DNA of 64,000 bases, from assembly GCA_046291875.1 (NCBI GenBank), contig JBKBSF010000009.1:74734-138733 (forward strand), read 5' to 3'. The stretch's first letter is position 1, and each line of letters begins with the position of its first letter. Under the pieces are notes generated by a model. That model saw only the letters and a program-made list of their open reading frames with translations, searched no databases and had not been told where the DNA came from. A program made the translations under genes and the position numbers. This DNA is from SKVR01 sp046291875 (GTDB taxonomy: Bacteria; Bacteroidota; Bacteroidia; Bacteroidales; UBA7960). This document shows, in pieces, positions 8,697-17,810 of this stretch.

Positions 8697-10673
8697 ATGT
8701 GCAAGGTGTGTTTTGATTTCCGGTTTTTTATCAGGTTGGTTTCACTGGTACTGGTTTTTATTTTGTTTGCTGAAGAAACCCATGCCCAGCCACCAGAGCT
8801 CTCCACTACCTCCAATCGTGCCCGAAGAGCTTTTCAGGATGCCGTAAACAAATATAATATGCGCGATGTGGAAGGTGCTGCCGAGAGTTTCCGCGAAGCC
8901 ATCCGCCACGACCCTCGCTTTATTGAGGCCTATATTGTTATGGGCGAAATGTTTCAGACTATGCAGCAATTTGAAGAAGCCGTTAAGTCATACCAGGAAG
9001 CTGTAAAAATTGATCCGGCATTTTATCCCAACATTTTCTCTCAACTGGCCGAGTCGGCTTTGTACATAGGAGAGTATCAATTGGCCCACGAGAGTATATT
9101 GCAGTTTTTAGAAAACCCCCGCTTGAGCACTGCTCAACAACAAAGAGCGCAATCGATACTTCGCCGTAGCGAGTTTGCCCTTCATGCCATAGCCAATCCG
9201 GTTCCATTTGAACCTGAAAACCTGGGTCCTGCCATCAATGGCCCATTTGATGAATACGCACCAACCCTTACTGCCGATGAACAAACATTGATCTTTACCC
9301 GTAAGGAACCCCGGCGCGACACACAGCACATGGAGTGGGGCAGAGAGGTGGAGAATTTTTTTGTGAGCTACCGTGAAAATGGAGAATGGACCCCGGCAGT
9401 AGACCTGGGCCCGCCCATCAACACACAATACAATGAAGGAGCCCAGAGCATTTCTGCCGATGGGTTGCATTTGTATTTTACCGGGTGCAACAGGCCAGGA
9501 GGTCATGGTAGTTGCGATATTTATTACTCCAGAAGGGTGGGCAACAACTGGAGCCCTCCGGTGAACCTGGGGCCTCCTGTTAATGGCCCTTCCTGGGATT
9601 CGCAACCCTCCATTGCTCCCGATGGCCGAACTTTGTATTTCGTTTCCAATCGTCGTGGCAACATTGGCAGGATGGATATCTGGACCAGTGTTTTGCAGGA
9701 AGATGGCAGATGGTCGGATCCAGTAAACCTGGGTCCGGTTATAAATACCACCGGAAGGGAGATGTCGCCTTTTATCCATCCTGATAACCGTACACTTTAC
9801 TTTGCTTCCGATGGTCATTTGGGTATGGGCGGGCTGGATCTGTTTTACTCGGTACGCGATGAGGAAGGAAACTGGCAAACCCCTGTAAATCTTGGTTATC
9901 CCATTAATACTCATGCCGATGAGATGTCGTTGGTGGTGGGTGCATCGGGCCGTGAGGCCTACTTTGCATCCGAACAACCCGGCGGACAAGGCAGGTCTGA
10001 TCTTTATTTCTTCGAGCTGTATGAAGAGGCCCGCCCTAATATGGTTACCTATATGAAGGGGTTTGTGTTCGATGCCCATACCCGAAGACGGTTACGTGCC
10101 AGTTTCGAGCTGGTAGATCTGCAAAATGAAGAGATCCTTGTGCAATCCTTCTCCGACGATCGCACAGGTGAGTTTCTTATTCCCATCCCTGCAGGGCGCA
10201 ACCTGGCTCTGAATGTTTGGCGCGATGGGTACTTGTTTTTTTCCGAGAACTTCTCCTTTGCCGATGTGCGAACCGGGCTCGACCCTCATTTGTACGATAT
10301 CCCTCTTCAGCCCATCCGCGAGGGAGAAACGGTGGTACTTCGCAATATCTTTTTTGAAACCGACAGCCACGATCTTTTGCCCGAATCATTGAGCGAACTG
10401 CAAAGACTTTTTAACCTGTTGACTATGAACCCTGGTTTGAAGATAGAGATCAGTGGCCATACCGACAGCACAGGCAGCTTTGCTTACAACAAAACTTTAT
10501 CGCAAAACCGGGCCCTCAGTGTATACAACTTCCTGGTAGAGAAAGGGATCGACAGGACGCGCCTGAGCTACACCGGATATGCCGATACACAGCCTGTTGC
10601 CGGAAATGATACCGAAGAGGGCAGGGCGCGAAACCGGCGTACCGAGTTTAAAGTAATTTCCAATGCTCAATAA
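8697..10673 (+). CDS. PorE-like envelope protein: TPR, PD40 propeller, carboxypeptidase-regulatory-like and OmpA domains
   Basis: With the ATG at 8697, preceded by AGGAG, the 658-residue protein starts with a Sec signal peptide ending near ETHAQ. It then has TPR units (about 45-150), a six-bladed PD40/WD40-like propeller (about 180-450) with repeated LYFxSxxxGGxGxxDIY elements and VNLGPxINT strands, a carboxypeptidase-regulatory-like beta domain (about 450-520), and a C-terminal OmpA peptidoglycan-binding domain with EISGHTDSTGS and NRRTEFKV. This exact order is that of PorE (PG1058) of the type IX secretion system. No lipobox cysteine is apparent. T9SS membership is inferred from architecture alone, since similar OmpA proteins outside T9SS exist. 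Confidence 0.75.
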   Translation: MCKVCFDFRFFIRLVSLVLVFILFAEETHAQPPELSTTSNRARRAFQDAVNKYNMRDVEGAAESFREAIRHDPRFIEAYIVMGEMFQTMQQFEEAVKSYQEAVKIDPAFYPNIFSQLAESALYIGEYQLAHESILQFLENPRLSTAQQQRAQSILRRSEFALHAIANPVPFEPENLGPAINGPFDEYAPTLTADEQTLIFTRKEPRRDTQHMEWGREVENFFVSYRENGEWTPAVDLGPPINTQYNEGAQSISADGLHLYFTGCNRPGGHGSCDIYYSRRVGNNWSPPVNLGPPVNGPSWDSQPSIAPDGRTLYFVSNRRGNIGRMDIWTSVLQEDGRWSDPVNLGPVINTTGREMSPFIHPDNRTLYFASDGHLGMGGLDLFYSVRDEEGNWQTPVNLGYPINTHADEMSLVVGASGREAYFASEQPGGQGRSDLYFFELYEEARPNMVTYMKGFVFDAHTRRRLRASFELVDLQNEEILVQSFSDDRTGEFLIPIPAGRNLALNVWRDGYLFFSENFSFADVRTGLDPHLYDIPLQPIREGETVVLRNIFFETDSHDLLPESLSELQRLFNLLTMNPGLKIEISGHTDSTGSFAYNKTLSQNRALSVYNFLVEKGIDRTRLSYTGYADTQPVAGNDTEEGRARNRRTEFKVISNAQ

Positions 10674-10689
10674 AGCTAAGACAGTTGCC

Positions 10690-11415
10690 ATGCTTGAAAA
10701 AATAAATCTGAAGAAGATACTGTTTCTGGATGTGGAAACGGTACCCATGGTAGGTGATTATGAAGAACTGCCCGATGTTTTCAAAGAACTTTGGGAGAAA
10801 AAAGCCCAGCGCATAAAGGGGGATGAAGAAAAATCTACAGCAGAATTGTTTTTCGAAAGAGGCGGCATCTACAGCGAGTTCGGAAAGATTGTTTGTGTTT
10901 CGGCTGGTTTCTTTCATGGCGAAGGAGAAGAGCTCCGGTTTCGTTGTAAAGCTTTCTTCGATGACAATGAGGCACAGTTGCTAACCGATTTTGCCGATTT
11001 ACTCAATAGCAGTTTCAATACTTCCGGGCATTTTCTTTGTGGCCACAATGCCCGTGAGTTCGATTTTCCATACATAGCGCGCCGCATGCTGATCAATCGT
11101 ATTCCTCTTCCCGACATCATCAATCTGCAAGGGAAGAAGCCCTGGGAAGTTACCCACCTTGACACCATGGAGCTCTGGAAGTTTGGCGATTATAAAAACT
11201 ATACCTCTCTGGCCACTCTTGCCGCAGTATTTGGTATACCCACTCCCAAAGATGATATCATGGGCAGCGATGTGGCCCGAGTGTACTGGAGGGAAAACGA
11301 CCTGAAGCGCATTGCCATTTATTGTAATAAGGATGTGGTTACTACCGCCCGGCTTTTCCTTAAGTATTCCTTTAAGGGAGAGCTTGAGGATAAAAACATA
11401 GAATCGCTGGTGTAA
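10690..11415 (+). CDS. Stand-alone DEDD-type 3'-5' exonuclease (PolB-exonuclease-like)
   Basis: The 241-residue protein matches the predicted PolB-type 3'-5' exonuclease family. Motif I is LFLDVETVP (Asp14 and Glu16), motif II is GHNAREFDFPYI, and motif III is YCNKDVVTTA, giving a complete DEDD active site. No polymerase domain is attached. I chose the ATG at 10690 because homologues begin with MLxKINL; an ATG at 10663 would overlap the preceding gene by 11 bases. A Cas4-like nuclease gene starts 29 bases downstream on the same strand, so the two probably work together in DNA processing or repair. The substrate is unknown. Confidence 0.82.
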   Translation: MLEKINLKKILFLDVETVPMVGDYEELPDVFKELWEKKAQRIKGDEEKSTAELFFERGGIYSEFGKIVCVSAGFFHGEGEELRFRCKAFFDDNEAQLLTDFADLLNSSFNTSGHFLCGHNAREFDFPYIARRMLINRIPLPDIINLQGKKPWEVTHLDTMELWKFGDYKNYTSLATLAAVFGIPTPKDDIMGSDVARVYWRENDLKRIAIYCNKDVVTTARLFLKYSFKGELEDKNIESLV

Positions 11416-11444
11416 TCCTTCCCATTAAACACGTATATCCGATC

Positions 11445-12929
11445 ATGGCTGAAAAAAGCAAAAAAGCCCTGCTGTCCAAATCTACCTTTATCAAAGGAAT
11501 CCAGTGTCGTAAGGCATTGTATTTATACAAAAACCGTTATTTCCTGAGAGATCCGCTCAGTCCTGAGCAGCGGGCCAAATTTGTAAGAGGTACAGATGTG
11601 GGGATTTTTGCCCGGCAACTCTTCCCGGGAGGGATGGATGCATCGCCGGCAACCCATTTTCAGATGGCCAAATCGGTTGAAAAAACTGCTGCCCTGATTG
11701 CGGAAGGGAGTACCGATGTGATCTATGAAGCTGCTTTTGCTTTTGACGATGTGGTGGTAGCTCTGGATATCCTTTACAGGAAAGATGGGAAATGGCACGG
11801 GGCAGAGGTGAAAAGCAGCCGGTCGTTGTCTGAAACGTATCATTGGGATGCCGCATTACAATACTATGTAATTTCTGGCAGCGGAATGGAACTGGCTGAT
11901 TTTTCGCTGGTTTATATCAATAAAGATTACGTGCGGCAGGAGGCAATTGATCCCTGGAAATTATTCGTGATGGAGAGCCGGCTGGAGGATGCAAAGGGTA
12001 AGCAAGACATGGTAAAAGAACTGGTGGCTGAGCTAAAAGAGACCATCGCCCTGAAGAAATCTCCCGAAATACCCATTGGTATGCATTGCCATGACCCCTA
12101 TCCTTGTGATTTTATTGACCATTGCTGGAAGAAAGTACCTGATACTTCGGTATTTTTGCTGAAAGGAGTAGAGCGTGAACTACAGTTTGCATGGTACCAT
12201 CAAGGCATTGAACAAGTTGACCAGATACCGGATGAGTACAAACAAATGCCTTTGATTGCCAGTCAGTTGAAAAGCATCTCAGATCGGACACCTGTGCTCG
12301 ATAAAGAGCTTTTGCAAAAGCATTTCCATGGTTCCTCTGGTAAAGGATTGATCATGAATACTTTTGTTTTTGCACCTGCTATTCCCCTTTTTGTTGGCAC
12401 GCAGCCCTATCAGATACTTCCTTTTGCTGTTGGCTGGCAGGATCTGGCCTCCGGAAAAGCCTATCATTGGTTAGATGAGCCAGGTACTAATGACACAGAC
12501 CAAACTGCCCGGAAAATTCTGGAAATTGCCAGAGAATATGATACAATCTGGGTTTTTGACCTTGAAACCGAGAAAAACCTCCTTGGCCGGTACAGCCTTT
12601 CGATGCCCCAGCTTGCAGCAGAGTTTGCACTTATAGAACAGAAATTCAGAGGATTGAAAAGTCCTTTGGAGGAAAACTGGATTGTGCATCCCCACCACCA
12701 GGAGCTTAACCATCCGGAGCAGTTTTTAACTCATTTTGGTGTTGCTTCGGCCAAACTACCCAGGAACCTCCAAATCCGCCAGGAAGCCGATGTTTTGTAT
12801 CAACGGCTCTCTCAGACTGATTCCCCGCAGGAAATAGAGGATGGAACAGAATCATTGCAGCATTTCATCAAGGGTAAAATGAAAAACATTCATAAACTCT
12901 ACCAGCTTTTCTGTGATTTAAGTGCGTGA
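11445..12929 (+). CDS. DUF2779 protein with Cas4-like Fe-S PD-(D/E)XK nuclease domain
   Basis: The N-terminal ~230 residues look like a Cas4/Dna2/AddB-type nuclease: SKSTFIKGIQC with Cys21, a D108...E121-V-K123 PD-(D/E)XK core (VALDILY then GAEVKSS), and three further cysteines at 215, 221 and 227 for an Fe-S cluster. The C-terminal half follows the DUF2779 pattern, with PAIPLFVGTQPYQILPF. In that family this is normally preceded by a FLDFET exonuclease motif. Here the acidic pair falls on Asn305 and Phe307, so this domain appears catalytically dead. It follows a stand-alone DEDD exonuclease gene by 29 bases. The function is unknown; no cas genes or CRISPR array are nearby. Confidence 0.75.
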   Translation: MAEKSKKALLSKSTFIKGIQCRKALYLYKNRYFLRDPLSPEQRAKFVRGTDVGIFARQLFPGGMDASPATHFQMAKSVEKTAALIAEGSTDVIYEAAFAFDDVVVALDILYRKDGKWHGAEVKSSRSLSETYHWDAALQYYVISGSGMELADFSLVYINKDYVRQEAIDPWKLFVMESRLEDAKGKQDMVKELVAELKETIALKKSPEIPIGMHCHDPYPCDFIDHCWKKVPDTSVFLLKGVERELQFAWYHQGIEQVDQIPDEYKQMPLIASQLKSISDRTPVLDKELLQKHFHGSSGKGLIMNTFVFAPAIPLFVGTQPYQILPFAVGWQDLASGKAYHWLDEPGTNDTDQTARKILEIAREYDTIWVFDLETEKNLLGRYSLSMPQLAAEFALIEQKFRGLKSPLEENWIVHPHHQELNHPEQFLTHFGVASAKLPRNLQIRQEADVLYQRLSQTDSPQEIEDGTESLQHFIKGKMKNIHKLYQLFCDLSA

Positions 12930-13104
12930 ATATGTAAATATGTGTAAGGTATTGTGGTTTAGCGGGTTGTTTGTATTTGATTGATGTTCATTATGTTACT
13001 GTGCAGATTTCTCTTTTCCGTATTGATCAGAGGGTTGCGGATTGTTGAAAACTAAATTCTTGTTTTTCGGGTTCAGATCGCAAAGCTTTGGTTATTTTTG
13101 TCAG

Positions 13105-14646
13105 ATGGAAAACACGGAAAACAAGCAAAACCAAGTTGGGCGAAGGGTCACTAAAAACCCTTCAATGACAGCACTTTCAGCTTTGGGGGATCACGGGCGT
13201 ATCCCGCCCCAGGCACTCGATCTGGAAGAAGCTGTGCTGGGAGCCATGATGCTGGAGCAAAATGCATTAACAAATGTAATTGACATCATCAAGCCTGAGG
13301 TTTTTTATAAAGAAGCGCATCAAAAGATATTCCGGGCCATACACAAATTGTTCGCCGACTCGGAACCCGTAGATATACTTACTGTAACCCAGCAACTGCT
13401 AAAAAATGGAGACCTGGAGTCGGTAGGGGGTGCCTATTACATCTCACAACTTACCAGTCGTATTGCCTCTGCGGCTAATGTGGAGTTTCATGCTCGCATT
13501 GTAATTCAGAAATTCCTGCAGCGCGAACTGATCCGTATTTCAAATGGTATTATCAAAGAATCTTACGAGGATTCATCTGATGTTTTCGACATTCTTGATA
13601 AAGCAGAGAAAGAGCTTTTTGCCATCAGTGAAACCAATCTTCGCAGAAGCTTTTCCGATATGCCTTCCCTGGTGAGGGAAGCTGTAAAGCAATTGGAAAC
13701 TGCCCGCGAGCAGGATGGGCATATCAGTGGGATTCCCAGTGGTTTTTCTGGTGTTGACCGCGTAACGGCCGGCTGGCAGAAATCAGACCTTATCATCCTG
13801 GCAGCCCGCCCAGGTATGGGGAAAACAGCTTTTGTTCTTACAATGGCCCGCAACATGGCGGTAGAGTTTAAAAAGGCAGTGGCAGTGTTTTCGCTCGAGA
13901 TGGCGGGTGTGCAGCTTGTAATGCGTTTGATTGCCAGTGAAACCGAGCTTGCTGCCGACAAGCTTAAAAAGGGGCAACTGGAGCAGTACGAATGGGAGCA
14001 ACTCAATGCCAAATTGAGCAACTTAACTGATGCCCCTCTTTTTATTGACGATACGCCTGCACTTTCGATCTTTGAACTGCGCGCCAAGTGTCGCCGTTTG
14101 AAAGCTCAGCACGATATCCAGCTGGTTATTATTGACTACCTGCAGCTTATGTCGGGCGGTGGAGACAAATCGGGCAACCGGGAGCAGGAGATTAGCAACA
14201 TCTCCCGATCATTGAAGGGTTTGGCCAAGGAACTCAACATTCCGATCATAGCCTTGTCGCAGTTGAGCCGTGCTGTAGAAACCCGCGGTGGTTCAAAGAA
14301 ACCTTTACTCTCCGACTTACGCGAATCCGGTGCCATTGAGCAGGATGCAGATATGGTGTGTTTTATTTACCGCCCCGAGTATTATAAGATACTCGAAGAC
14401 GAACAAGGCAACTCAACCGAGGGGATGGCCGAATTCATCATTGCCAAGCACCGGAACGGAGCCCTGGAGGATATTCCACTTCGCTTTATTGACAAATTTG
14501 CCAAATTTATGGACTATGATGCAGGAGGTGGATTCGATCAGGCACCTCAATTGCGGCCCTCATCTGCTTTTGATGCTCCTGCGCAAAACATCGTTACCAT
14601 GCCTTCGCGCATGAACGATGAACCCGATGACGATGTGCCCTTTTGA
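13105..14646 (+). CDS. dnaB: Replicative DNA helicase DnaB
   Basis: DnaB is the hexameric helicase that unwinds DNA at the replication fork and contacts primase. The 513-residue protein has the N-terminal helical domain (PQALDLEEAVLGAMML onward), a linker, and the RecA-like motor with Walker A AARPGMGKT near residue 235, the IIDYLQLM Walker B and the SDLRESGAIEQDAD motif. I chose the ATG at 13105 over a TTG 63 bases upstream because the upstream part is hydrophobic and unlike DnaB. A TATTTTTG match ends five bases before this ATG, so the transcript leader would be very short if it is used. No intein is present. Confidence 0.95.
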   Translation: MENTENKQNQVGRRVTKNPSMTALSALGDHGRIPPQALDLEEAVLGAMMLEQNALTNVIDIIKPEVFYKEAHQKIFRAIHKLFADSEPVDILTVTQQLLKNGDLESVGGAYYISQLTSRIASAANVEFHARIVIQKFLQRELIRISNGIIKESYEDSSDVFDILDKAEKELFAISETNLRRSFSDMPSLVREAVKQLETAREQDGHISGIPSGFSGVDRVTAGWQKSDLIILAARPGMGKTAFVLTMARNMAVEFKKAVAVFSLEMAGVQLVMRLIASETELAADKLKKGQLEQYEWEQLNAKLSNLTDAPLFIDDTPALSIFELRAKCRRLKAQHDIQLVIIDYLQLMSGGGDKSGNREQEISNISRSLKGLAKELNIPIIALSQLSRAVETRGGSKKPLLSDLRESGAIEQDADMVCFIYRPEYYKILEDEQGNSTEGMAEFIIAKHRNGALEDIPLRFIDKFAKFMDYDAGGGFDQAPQLRPSSAFDAPAQNIVTMPSRMNDEPDDDVPF

Positions 14647-14782
14647 TGATATCTTTTTTGTAAGTAAAAGGTTGCAACCGGAAAAGCGAGGAATCTGATC
14701 CTTTGATTTCTCTTTACATTTTTTTAAACCCTTTCTGTACAGGATTGTTGTAAATTTACGTTTTGTAAGAAATACAGAAACA

Positions 14783-16042
14783 ATGCTGAAACGAATCTCC
14801 TCAATTTTATTTTTCTGGATATTTTTGTCCCTGTGGGTACAAGGAGCACAGATTCTTATTCCCATGGACAATAGCCAGCAAAACCACCTGAAAGCTTACG
14901 GGATTGCCTTTTTTGTGCTTACACACGATGTTGAAGTGAGCTGGCTTCTCAACTACAGGGGTGGGAGCTTTATGTTTCAGCACCATAGGCAATTTGAGCA
15001 GGAGCTTGCCATTCGTGGAGTGTCGTATCAGGTAATTGCCGATGTGCAGGCGGCTGCAATACTGGCCGAGATAGCAAGTCCGGATGTGAACATGGAAGAG
15101 ATTATCCTCCATAAAGTTCCTCGTATAGCGGTTTACACTCCTCCCCATAGCCTCCCCTGGGATGATGCAGTAACTTTGGCACTTACCTATGCCGAGATCC
15201 CTTATGATCCTATCTACGATGAAGAAGTATTATCCGGAGTTTTGCCACTTTACGACTGGCTTCATGTGCACCACGAAGATTTTACCGGGCAATTCGGAAA
15301 ATTCTGGGCTGCATACCGCAATGCACCCTGGTATCGCAAGGATGTAGAGCTTGCTGAAGGATTGGCCCGAAAGCTGGGTTTCGACCGTGTAGCAGACCTT
15401 AAACTGGCTGTAGCCCGAAGCATCCAGCAATTTGTAGCGGGTGGAGGTTACATGTTTGCTATGTGTTCCGCTCCCGAAAGCATTGATATAGCGCTGGCTG
15501 CCGATGGCGTAGATATTGTACATGAGGTATTTGACGGAACACCCATCGACCCAAGGGCACAGCAAAAGCTCGATTTCTCCCGAACCTTCGCTTTTCATAA
15601 TTTCCAGATTGTTACCAACCCTTATGAGTATGCCAAGTCTGATATAGATGTTCCCAAAACCGGGCGCGATCAGGTGACAGACTTCTTTACTCTATTCGAG
15701 TTTTCCGCCAAATGGGATCCGGTACCTACTATGCTCACCCAAAACCATCAAACCCTCATCAAGGGGTTTATGGGGCAAACCACCGCTTTTCGCAAAGATC
15801 GTATCAAGCCTACTGTTACTATTCTGGGCGAAAAGAGGGCTTACAATGAAGCCCGCTATATCCATGGGAGTTTCGGGCAGGGCACCTTTACCTTTTACGG
15901 TGGGCATGATCCGGAAGATTACCGCCATTTTGTGGGCGATCCGCCAACGGACCTCAACCTCTTTCCCAACTCGCCAGGCTATCGTCTGATTTTAAACAAT
16001 GTACTGTTTCCTGCAGCCCGCAAGCAAAAGCAGAAAACCTGA
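14783..16042 (+). CDS. Secreted conserved Bacteroidota protein with a class I glutamine amidotransferase-like motif
   Basis: The 419-residue protein has an N-terminal signal peptide (FWIFLSLWVQGAQ). Its start ILIPMDNSQQNHLKAYGIAF is characteristic of a Bacteroidota family that is often labelled asparagine synthetase B, but I see no AsnB ATP-pyrophosphatase motif. The segment VAGGGYMFAMCSAPES resembles the nucleophile elbow of class I glutamine amidotransferases, with a cysteine in the expected place, and a YIHGSFGQGTFTFYGGHDPED stretch near the C-terminus adds a plausible His. It is probably a periplasmic or surface protein. The function is unknown. It stands alone between dnaB and the convergent thyA-folA pair. 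Confidence 0.7.
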   Translation: MLKRISSILFFWIFLSLWVQGAQILIPMDNSQQNHLKAYGIAFFVLTHDVEVSWLLNYRGGSFMFQHHRQFEQELAIRGVSYQVIADVQAAAILAEIASPDVNMEEIILHKVPRIAVYTPPHSLPWDDAVTLALTYAEIPYDPIYDEEVLSGVLPLYDWLHVHHEDFTGQFGKFWAAYRNAPWYRKDVELAEGLARKLGFDRVADLKLAVARSIQQFVAGGGYMFAMCSAPESIDIALAADGVDIVHEVFDGTPIDPRAQQKLDFSRTFAFHNFQIVTNPYEYAKSDIDVPKTGRDQVTDFFTLFEFSAKWDPVPTMLTQNHQTLIKGFMGQTTAFRKDRIKPTVTILGEKRAYNEARYIHGSFGQGTFTFYGGHDPEDYRHFVGDPPTDLNLFPNSPGYRLILNNVLFPAARKQKQKT

Positions 16043-16113
16043 TGGGTTTTTATGCAGTTGCCCGGCAATCCATGCAAAGTGGTTTGCTTTCAAATCCATG
16101 CACAGGGTAAAAA

Positions 16114-16608
16114 TTACTTCTTTCTTTTGTAGGTAAGAAAAGCGTAAGGATATGGGTTTTTCTCATCGGGTTGCTTTTCCTCGCGTTCTACCAGTTCCCA
16201 TTTATCCTGGCTGATCTCCGGGAAAAAACTGTCTCCTTCGAAGTTTGCGTAAACACGGGTAATGGATAGTTTACGGGTAAAATGCAGGTTGATTACCTGG
16301 CGATAGATTTCGCCACCTCCTGCAACAAATACCTCTCCATCCTCTTTTGCCTTGCAAAAGGCATCTTTAAGGTCGGTAACCACCTCGCAACCCATGGCAT
16401 CAAAATCCTTGTTTCGGCTTACTACAATGGTTTTTCTTCCAGGCAAAGGTTTGCCTATGCTTTCAAAGGTTTTTCTGCCCATAATCAGAGTATGGTTGAG
16501 TGTTTGCTCTTTGAAATGTTTCAGATCTGCCGGCATATGCCACAGAAGCTTGTTGTTGGCCCCAATCACATTGTTGTTGGCAATGGCAGCAATAATGGTG
16601 ATTTTCAT
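16114..16608 (-). CDS. folA: Dihydrofolate reductase
   Basis: DHFR regenerates tetrahydrofolate from the dihydrofolate that thymidylate synthase produces. The 164-residue protein has the N-terminal IIAAIANNNVIGANNKLLWHMPADLKHF motif region with the substrate-binding Asp (PADLKHFK), IMGRKTFESIG, and the NADPH-binding VFVAGGGEIYRQ. Length is normal. It lies 45 bases after thyA on the same strand, the classical functional pairing, and is presumably transcribed from the promoter upstream of thyA. Confidence 0.96.
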   Translation of the reverse strand: MKITIIAAIANNNVIGANNKLLWHMPADLKHFKEQTLNHTLIMGRKTFESIGKPLPGRKTIVVSRNKDFDAMGCEVVTDLKDAFCKAKEDGEVFVAGGGEIYRQVINLHFTRKLSITRVYANFEGDSFFPEISQDKWELVEREEKQPDEKNPYPYAFLTYKRKK

Positions 16609-16653
16609 ATTGTTTTGGTTTATGGTTTTGCCTGGTTTGGTTTCTGGTAGGAG

Positions 16654-17445
16654 CTAAACGGCCACCTGTGCTTTGATGTGAGGGTGGGCGTTGTAGTTTA
16701 GCAGTGTAAAATCTTCGTAGCGGAAATCGAAAATATTTTTAATCTCAGGATTAATTTGCATGGTTGGAAGAGGCATGGGTTGACGGCTAAGCTGCAGCTT
16801 TGCCTGATCAAGGTGGTTCAGGTATAAATGAGCATCGCCGAAAGTGTGTACAAAATCGCCGGGTTGCAAATCGCAAACCTGGGCAATCATCATGGTAAAG
16901 AGTGCATAAGATGCAATATTGAAGGGCACTCCCAGGAAAATATCTGCACTTCGTTGGTAAAGCTGACAGGAAAGTTTCCCGTCGGCCACATAAAACTGAA
17001 AAAGAATGTGGCATGGAGGCAAGGCCATTTTATTTATCTCGCCCACATTCCAGGCACTCACCAGGTGTCGGCGAGAGTCCGGGTTTTTTTTTATCTGGTC
17101 GATCAGCTGGCTGATCTGATCCACAGGGCCCGAAGCGGATTGCCAGCTGCGCCATTGGGCTCCATAAACAGGTCCCAGATCTCCATTTTCATCGGCCCAC
17201 TCATCCCAAATGCGCACACCGTTGGCATTGAGGTAGCCAATGTTGGTATTGCCTTGCAGAAACCAAAGAAGTTCGTGGATAATGGATTTAAGGTGTAGTT
17301 TTTTTGTAGTTACCAAAGGAAATCCCCGGGAAAGATCAAATCGCATCTGGTACCCAAAAATACTGAGGGTACCCGTGCCAGTGCGGTCTTCCTTTCTTAC
17401 ACCATGATCCAGCACATGCTGCATCAGTTGAAGGTATTGCTGCAT
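16654..17445 (-). CDS. thyA: Thymidylate synthase
   Basis: ThyA methylates dUMP to dTMP using methylenetetrahydrofolate, which becomes dihydrofolate. The 263-residue protein matches the E. coli-type enzyme in length and carries the catalytic Cys145 in ALPPCHILFQFY, the phosphate-binding RRHLVSAWN arginines, the FNIASYALF helix and the DAHLYLNH motif. It is the first gene of the thyA-folA pair, and a well-formed Bacteroidota promoter lies about 120 bases upstream. Confidence 0.97.
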   Translation of the reverse strand: MQQYLQLMQHVLDHGVRKEDRTGTGTLSIFGYQMRFDLSRGFPLVTTKKLHLKSIIHELLWFLQGNTNIGYLNANGVRIWDEWADENGDLGPVYGAQWRSWQSASGPVDQISQLIDQIKKNPDSRRHLVSAWNVGEINKMALPPCHILFQFYVADGKLSCQLYQRSADIFLGVPFNIASYALFTMMIAQVCDLQPGDFVHTFGDAHLYLNHLDQAKLQLSRQPMPLPTMQINPEIKNIFDFRYEDFTLLNYNAHPHIKAQVAV

Positions 17446-17565
17446 TATTGTAGTCGTTTATCTGAAAATTGAACCATAAGCCTGCCTTCAAATCAAGCCT
17501 TGTAAGCATGATGAACTCACGGAGAGCAGATTTCTCCTTAAGCAGACTTCCTGAATTAAACCGCC

Positions 17566-17596
17566 CAAAGTTATGTTTTATGATGCTTAAAAGCAA
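17566..17596 (-). promoter_or_regulatory. thyA-folA promoter
   Basis: On the minus strand TTG (17596-17594) is followed after 20 bases by TAACTTTG (17573-17566), a good match in sequence and spacing to the Bacteroidota -33/-7 promoter. The thyA ATG is 120 bases downstream. The rest of the 365-base gap 17446-17810 shows nothing else I can support. Confidence 0.65.
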
Positions 17597-17810
17597 GAGA
17601 AACCCTATATACTTGTTTAGCAATGTTACAGCAGTTTCTGTTAATATGTCCCAAACCTTTCATCTTATCTCTTGGGATATTTTAACCAACCAACAGTATT
17701 TCCTGAAGAGGATTATTCTAAATTTGATCCATTCGAATATATTTTGGTATTTGCGTTTAGTGGATTGATTTTTGATGTATCAGGCACTTGTATGAACCCT
17801 TTCTTTTTTT

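Noticed and set aside
9108..10079. 323-codon open frame antisense to the PorE-like gene
   Set aside because: Shadow of a repeated propeller sequence; no start signal or family.
14783..16042. Label asparagine synthetase B
   Set aside because: No Ntn-type Cys2 start and no SGGxDS ATP-pyrophosphatase motif; the protein is secreted.
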